Assembly (NCBI GenBank): GCA_030340625.1
Contig: JAOPHQ010005495.1
Location: 1-64,000, forward strand
Direction: 5' to 3'
Length of the DNA stretch: 64,000 nucleotides
Source of the DNA: Merluccius polli
Taxonomy: Eukaryota; Chordata; Actinopteri; Gadiformes; Merlucciidae
Shown here one piece after another: positions 58,411-64,000 of this stretch. A program made the translations under genes and the position numbers. Positions within the stretch are counted from its first letter, which is position 1. Each line of letters begins with the position of its first letter. Below the pieces are notes generated by a model, which saw only the letters and a list, made by a program, of their open reading frames with translations, was not told the origin of the DNA and ran no database searches.

Positions 58411-59089
58411 AGACATTACCACATTAGTCATCTTAAAAAAAAGTGACCACTCCCCCCCCCCACCAACACCAAGTCCCTGAGACACCCTCCCAGGCTGCGT
58501 TTGCCAGCAGGGATTGTGTGTGTGTGTGTGTGTGTGTGTATTTGCGTGTGTGTATTAGCACATGTTCAACCCCAGCAGATGGTAGCTTCGCTGGCCCATG
58601 CCGTCCTCCACTAGACCAGCATGTCTTCCTGCGCACCTCCCCCCCCCCCCCCCCCCCAACATCTCCTCTTTCGTCTTTACGGATTACGTCAATGCAATGT
58701 CCATTCCGACGTCCAGCCTTCATCGCCTCATTTTAAAAGCCACTTTTTTATTTAAAGATGTTGGCATGGCTGATTCTGTTTGTCTGATTCCACTTGGATC
58801 TCTCCCAGCGTTGAGAACAAGGAGACGGATCAGCAGACAAGGAACACAAAGTACACTGTCATTATTAATGCTCAAAAAAGATTATTTTTGAACAATTTCG
58901 CTTTGTCGTTGACTTCGCCCTTATCCCAGACACAAACACACACACACACACACACACACTCATATACTTAAATCATTGACAGCTATTATAGGCAACATGA
59001 GCCCGGGGTTGATGCAATTGTATGATAAAAAGGGGGCGGGACCTTTCATACCTAATAGCCCCGTTCACAAAGGGACCGGTTTGTTTCCC

Positions 59090-59260
59090 TGAAGCGCCGC
59101 ATTTGCTCTCTGTGTAGTCTCACAAATCCGACTTAAGATTAATATCTAAAGTCTGACGGCAGACAAGTTCAAATCCGAGCGAACGGGGGCTTTAATTTTC
59201 TTTTGCGATATATTTGTTTTCGACCAATGATGACGATGCTGGAGGCGGGGGGATCTGTAA
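59090..59260 (-). repeat. Element end, inverted copy of 56310-56430
   Basis: Read on the minus strand it gives TTTACAGATCCCCCCGCCTC, ATTGGTCGAAAACAAA, AGAAAATTAAA, and after an extra segment CTTTAGATATTAATCTTAAG and TTTGTGAGA. It is the same family end as 56310-56430 in opposite orientation, 2.8 kb away. No helicase motif was recognised next to this copy. Confidence 0.8.
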
Positions 59261-60073
59261 AGCGTGTGATTGGTGAACACAAACAGACTGACCACTGTAG
59301 AAATACGCTAATTATAAATCCCCCTTCGGAAAAGCTTCATCCGCTCGCAAGAATTCGTTTTCTTCCGTAGAATATCTCCATAACGAAACAGGAAAACGAG
59401 GTCTAACGCCGCCCCTCGCCGTTTCTGTTTTTTTTAGCCCGGTCTCTGATGCCGTCTTCCCCCCAAGAAATTCTGCTATGACATAGAAGGACTGCTGGAT
59501 CCCAGATTGCTGCTCTCTGTGTGTGATGAGGAGAGGGGAAAAGTGTTTCTGCCGCCATCAAAGATTCAGAAATCAATCATCAGTTTCCTCTGCACAACTC
59601 CTCCAGGAGTTTGGGTACAATTTTAGGTACAAGGTTTTGACAAATTAGACATCTGCCATTCCAGCCGGGCAAACATAACACACAAGGCGGCTTCCAAATG
59701 CACTCGCACACGCGCCAGCACAACCCACACAAATACATGCACACACACACACACACACTTACGCACGCATGCATGCACACACAACCGCCTACACACAGTT
59801 TAGCGCACTCTAGGCACTTTAAGTCTAATTGGTTTCAGAATAAGATTGGTTTCAGTATAAAATCCCCGCCATTTATATTTAGACGATTAAGGCAGGGGAA
59901 AAACACAGAAAATACCGGCTCACGACATACCTCGCGGAGAATCTGCCCGTCAGCATGTGAAGAGACATGCAGATGACCCTTATCGAATTTGCTGGTGAAT
60001 AAATTGTGGTGGAGTGCTGAATATATTTTCATTTATAAATGCCAAACCTAATGGCTGCCAGGAGAGCATTGGC

Positions 60074-60129
60074 ATGTGTGTGTGTGTGTGTGTGAGACCA
60101 ATACTAAAACCCCCCAAGAGTTTGTACAG

Positions 60130-60192
<63 letters not shown>

Positions 60193-60299
60193 CGTGCGTG
60201 CGTGTATGTGTGTGTGTGTGCGTGCGTGCGTGTGTGTGTCTGTGTGTGTGTGTGTATTTGCGTGAGACCAATACTAAAACCCCCCAAGAGTTTGTACAG

Positions 60300-60335
<36 letters not shown>
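60074..60335. repeat. Duplicated (GT)n plus 40-bp unit
   Basis: A 40-bp non-repetitive segment beginning GAGACCAATACTAAAACC occurs at 60094 and again, identical, at 60264. Each is followed by GTATGTG and a GT array. The 170-bp unit is therefore a recent tandem duplication seeded in a GT microsatellite. Confidence 0.95.
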
Positions 60336-60338
<3 letters not shown>

Positions 60339-60739
60339 TGTGTGTTGTGCTCTTGAGTTCAATCAAACACACCTATTTATATGTTTTCTTTCCTGCGGTG
60401 TTTGTAATTCGGACCATGTCTCCGCGTTCCCTGAGCAAGGGAGCGCGGACGTGACGCGTCGCGACGCCTGACCCCGGCTGCTATGTATGGGAGCGTGGAG
60501 CGACTGTATGAGTGTAATCAGCAACCGGTGGTTGGACATACCAGCTGAAGCTGTAGACCTCACCCCCCCCCCGCCACTCACCCCCGGGCGCCGGACATGT
60601 GTGAGGAAAGGAGGTGTCAGTCTAATGGTGTACGTGCTAGGAGGATGTGAAGCGGCAAATGTGGCAAAAGACGGTGTGAAAATACACCCAAACAAATACT
60701 AGCGAGTTGTGAGCCTGTGTGTGTGTGTGTGTTTGTGCG

Positions 60740-60774
<35 letters not shown>

Positions 60775-61505
60775 ACACTTGGGGATGTGCAAATTATTTC
60801 TGTGCGGCGTGATTATCCATTATTTCTAATAATCATAATGAACTTTTTTTTGTATTGCACCTTTAACAACAAAGTGCTTCAACGTGCACAATTAAAACAA
60901 TGAAACACAAACAGCAGGGAAACTTTAATGAGAGGGGGATAGAGGTGGCGCAATCAATAAATATAGAAAATGAACAATTAAATATTTTAAGTTTTTCCTT
61001 AATTGAACCATTATTTGTTGCGATTAACTCATTGTGATTTTAAAATCTCTTTTTCAAGGTTTTACGGTTGGAAATAGCATAGTGTCGAATGGCGTAAGTG
61101 ACCAATCAGAATGGAGTATTCAACAAAGCCGTGTAATAACTGAATACTATTTCCACACGTGTGTAATGTGTGTCTAGCTGAACTGTATCGTGTGCAACCT
61201 TGCGTTGTGCGCCGCGCTAATCCCCCGGTTGTCCTGTTGGGTTTAACCTTCAGCAGCGGGGCTGGGGGTGGAGGTGTGCAGCGGGAGGGTTAGAAACGCA
61301 TCCATCTGCTCCTGGCTGGCAGACGGGACTCGGCTCCGCGGGCCGAGGGTGTCTGGCTGAGAACCGCCAGACACGCACAGCCGAGCCGCCTGGCTGCTGG
61401 GGAGCGCCGCATGGTGCATGCCTAGCTACACACGCATGCCAGCGCACCGCAGGCAGGGCAGTAGGGTGGGCCTGGATGGAGAACCAGGCAGTGACATTGA
61501 GCTGC

Positions 61506-61543
<38 letters not shown>

Positions 61544-61789
61544 AACATTTTTATAATTTTATTTTGTTTATTATTATTATAATTTGTATTATTATAATTT
61601 TTTGGTTATTTATTATACAGGCCACAAGAAGGAAGGAAGGAAGGAAATAATGAAGGAAAAAAGGAAGAAAGAATGCGAGAGAGTGATATGAATAAATAAA
61701 GAAGGAACGATGGAAGGAAGCAAGGAAAAATTGCAAAAAAGAAAGAAATATTAAAATAAACATAAATAATGAGGATGAGCAAAATGTCC

Positions 61790-61795
<6 letters not shown>

Positions 61796-61853
<58 letters not shown>
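61796..61853. repeat. (AT)n microsatellite
   Basis: About 58 bp of pure AT, self-complementary and cruciform-prone. It follows a GGAA-rich stretch (61632-61720). Confidence 0.95.
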
Positions 61854-61857
<4 letters not shown>

Positions 61858-62051
61858 GTTTCCTAATTTCCGTATCTGCCCATTTTGTTGATGCTCTATA
61901 AGGCCTCTTAGCACTTCCCCAGAGCCAACAGGCTACTTTCTGCCTGTATATGTATATATATAAGTCTTGTGTGTCCAATGCTGGGCACTTAGCCAGGGTT
62001 CACAGTGAGTATGTTAGGGGAGAGGAGGGAGGTCACTGTGAAGGTCTGGAC

Positions 62052-62250
62052 CGTCTCTCTCTCTCTCTCTTTCTCTTTCTCTTTCTCTTTCACTCTCTCT
62101 CTCTCTCACTCTCACTCTCACTCTCTCTCTCTCGCTTTATTGGCATGGAAAATGTACATATACAGTGCATTGCCAAAGCACTAACACTGAAAAAGGTTAC
62201 AACCTAATACTAAATACTAATAGTAAAAATGTAAAAAAAAACAAAAAAAC
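62052..62250 (-). mobile_element. LINE 3' end (antisense) preceded by CT repeat
   Basis: CT-rich DNA (62052-62135) runs into GCTTTATTGGCATGGAAAAT followed by GTACATATACAGTGCATTGC. On the minus strand this is GCAATGCACTGTATATG...CCATGCCAATAAAGC, a LINE-type 3' end followed by a (GA)n tail. Confidence 0.6.
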
Positions 62251-63408
62251 ATCTACAAATACAATATAATACAACCTTCAACGTGTATATACAGTAAACA
62301 TGTGAATTTCCCGGGTCCAGGACATGGAAGGACTTGTCTTTCCCCATCTCCCTGAACATTGTGTACAGTGTATGTATGACATGACGCATGGCTGACCCTG
62401 ATACGCACAACACGCGTGTCCCATGTCTTCCTCTCCCCCGGGGGTTTCATTATAATCTGTGTGTGTGTGTGTGTGTGTGTGTGACATTGGCTCCCTGAAG
62501 CAGAAGGAGGGCCAGGGGGATTCGGGTGTGATTATCTGTTCTTCTCATGTTCAGGTTCCCCTTTATCTTCCAGCTGCAAGGCTCATGAGGCCGACCGTGG
62601 TGATTCACACACACACACACACACAGACCCAGGTCCACTGGAAAATATATAATACTCACATGAGTAATATGAATAATGGAATAATAGAAGCACTACCAGG
62701 CATACGCACAAGACACTATAATGTGTTTAGAGACAATCGGAGGGGAGGGTATCGCATGAGGTATAATCAGCTTGAACTGTGCATTACCTCAAAAGCACAA
62801 TAATAGAATGAAGTGCCTAAATCCATACGCCATGGTGGGAGTAAAAGCCCTAATTTCATCCCGCGGTAATGGCATTAGGAGAGGAGCCTCTGTGAGGTGA
62901 GATTTTGTTGTCTTAAGTGGGGCGGTATTTTTTCGGTCGGGGCTGACAGCCACAGGGATATCCAGGGGACGGCGATGGGAGAGGGGAGGTGATGAGGTGA
63001 ACTTTTGCTTCCAAGGCGGCCATCAATAATTCAGAAGGAGCGTGTTTTGGGTGCATGTTAACTCCTGTTGTGCGCCCCGGCGCCCCTCACACTCGGCGAG
63101 GCTTTTAAAAATAGCCGCAGAGTTTCTCGCTTTTTTTCCCCCTGCTACACATAAAGGGGAACTTTAGCCACATTTTCAACCGTCTTTGTGTCATTTACTG
63201 TTACTTTTGAGGGACAAAAGTAGCGGAGGGTAAACATTGATCATTTGCATATACTACCCAAATTGTAACGATACAAAGCCGGTTGAAAATTTAAGCTTAA
63301 ATGCTGACAAATATGCTAACGCCCAAACATGCGACACGTAGGACCACACGCATGCATGCATTCATTGCGGGACTTGGACGTATATGTTCATGCATTTGGA
63401 AGGATAAT

Positions 63409-63447
<39 letters not shown>

Positions 63448-64000
63448 AGAGGAGCAACATGGATGGTGGACACTGCAGTGTGTTAGGGTGGGAAAACATT
63501 AGGGTGCAAATGAAAACTCGTTGAAAAATATCCATGACGCCACTTCTTCCGTGATGTTGAGCGTGTGTGAGATGTGGCGATGGGAGTCACGGCGACCGCG
63601 TGGCGAGCGACTTAATCTTCTCACCTCACACAGGAACAGTCCCTGGCACCAATGCGCCGACTCCTCGCCGTCATGCACACAACACATTTTTTTTTGCTGT
63701 ATTTCTTTTTAACCACTGGAGCCGGTCCGGCAAAATTGACTACACCTCCAGGAAAGGCGATGCTGCCCACACATCTTCATCCTGTACAAAAAATAAATAA
63801 ATACCGCCGGTTTTACGGGAACGGCGGCTCACTTTTCAATATTTATAGTCGGATTAAAAAAGAAAAATGGCAGGAGGGCTTCGGCGTGAAGAGTCAGCTG
63901 GAGTAGGGGGGGAAATAAAAACGGGAAAAAAACGGTATGCTTGAAATATGCATGAGTAGACATATGCAGAGTGGATCTCTCTCTCTCTCTCTCTCTCTCT

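Larger units (their letters stand above)
54591..64000 (+). other. mdga2 intron after Ig3 (incomplete)
   Basis: No exon for Ig4 is recognisable to the end of the window. Contents beyond the listed elements are CA (55011-55083), GT (56656-56736), a CA compound (58060-58410), C20 (58638-58657), CA (58930-58962), GT (60074-60335, 60714-60776), GAT (61505-61543), AT (61796-61853), CT (62052-62140), CA (63411-63445) and CT (63976-64000). A GC-rich piece (61250-61450) has an open minus-strand frame of 65 codons without family resemblance. Regions such as 62800-63300 look unique and unassigned. Confidence 0.75.

Noticed and set aside
61250..61447. GC-rich 65-codon minus-strand frame as a candidate exon
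   Set aside because: No Ig, FnIII or MAM resemblance and wrong strand for mdga2; likely chance in a GC-rich segment.

Overview
The window is vertebrate nuclear DNA, almost certainly from a teleost fish. It holds split coding exons with canonical GT/AG splice sites, a very high load of (GT)n/(CA)n and other simple repeats, long homopolymer C or G tracts, and fragments of SINE, LINE and MITE families that I recognise from teleost genomes. The simple-repeat density resembles that reported for codfishes, but the species cannot be fixed from the sequence.

One host gene is supported: mdga2 (MAM domain-containing glycosylphosphatidylinositol anchor 2) on the + strand. Five internal exons lie at 14707-14846, 23328-23502, 49806-50002, 53036-53168 and 54078-54347. 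Joined, they give 915 nt (305 codons) with fully compatible splice phases (1-0-1-0-1-1) and encode three consecutive immunoglobulin domains: Ig1 (first two exons), Ig2 (next two) and Ig3 (last one). The signal-peptide exon, Ig4-Ig6, the FnIII and MAM domains and the GPI-anchor signal are not visible and presumably lie outside. All other sequence reads as intron: more than 14.7 kb upstream, then 8.5 kb, 26.3 kb, 3.0 kb and 0.9 kb between exons, and at least 9.6 kb downstream.

The introns carry several layers of mobile-element debris. The 26-kb intron holds two decayed DNA transposons of an ISL2EU-like type. One (31.9-35.0 kb) has a THAP-domain fragment on + facing a YqaJ-nuclease gene on -. 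The other (40.5-41.7 kb) has a transposase C-terminus on + facing a YqaJ domain on -, and a SINE-like repeat interrupts it. Elsewhere there are a clean 227-bp MITE with TTAA flanks (57.4 kb), two hairpin MITEs of one family (14.9 and 55.5 kb), a RecQ-type helicase remnant (56.0 kb), tRNA-like SINE pieces and several LINE 3' tails. Tandem arrays include a 480-bp ACT array, a GACA array, a 19-bp minisatellite, a 103-bp repeat and a composite (GT)n/25-bp array.

The observations with most possible biological effect are at splice junctions. A (GT)n tract directly abuts the Ig2 acceptor. A tandem duplication has copied the end of the Ig3 exon with its donor site into the next intron. A diverged repeat of about 315 bp lies on both sides of the first Ig1 exon. 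I see no CRISPR array, rRNA, confident tRNA gene, second host gene or clearly new molecular system.
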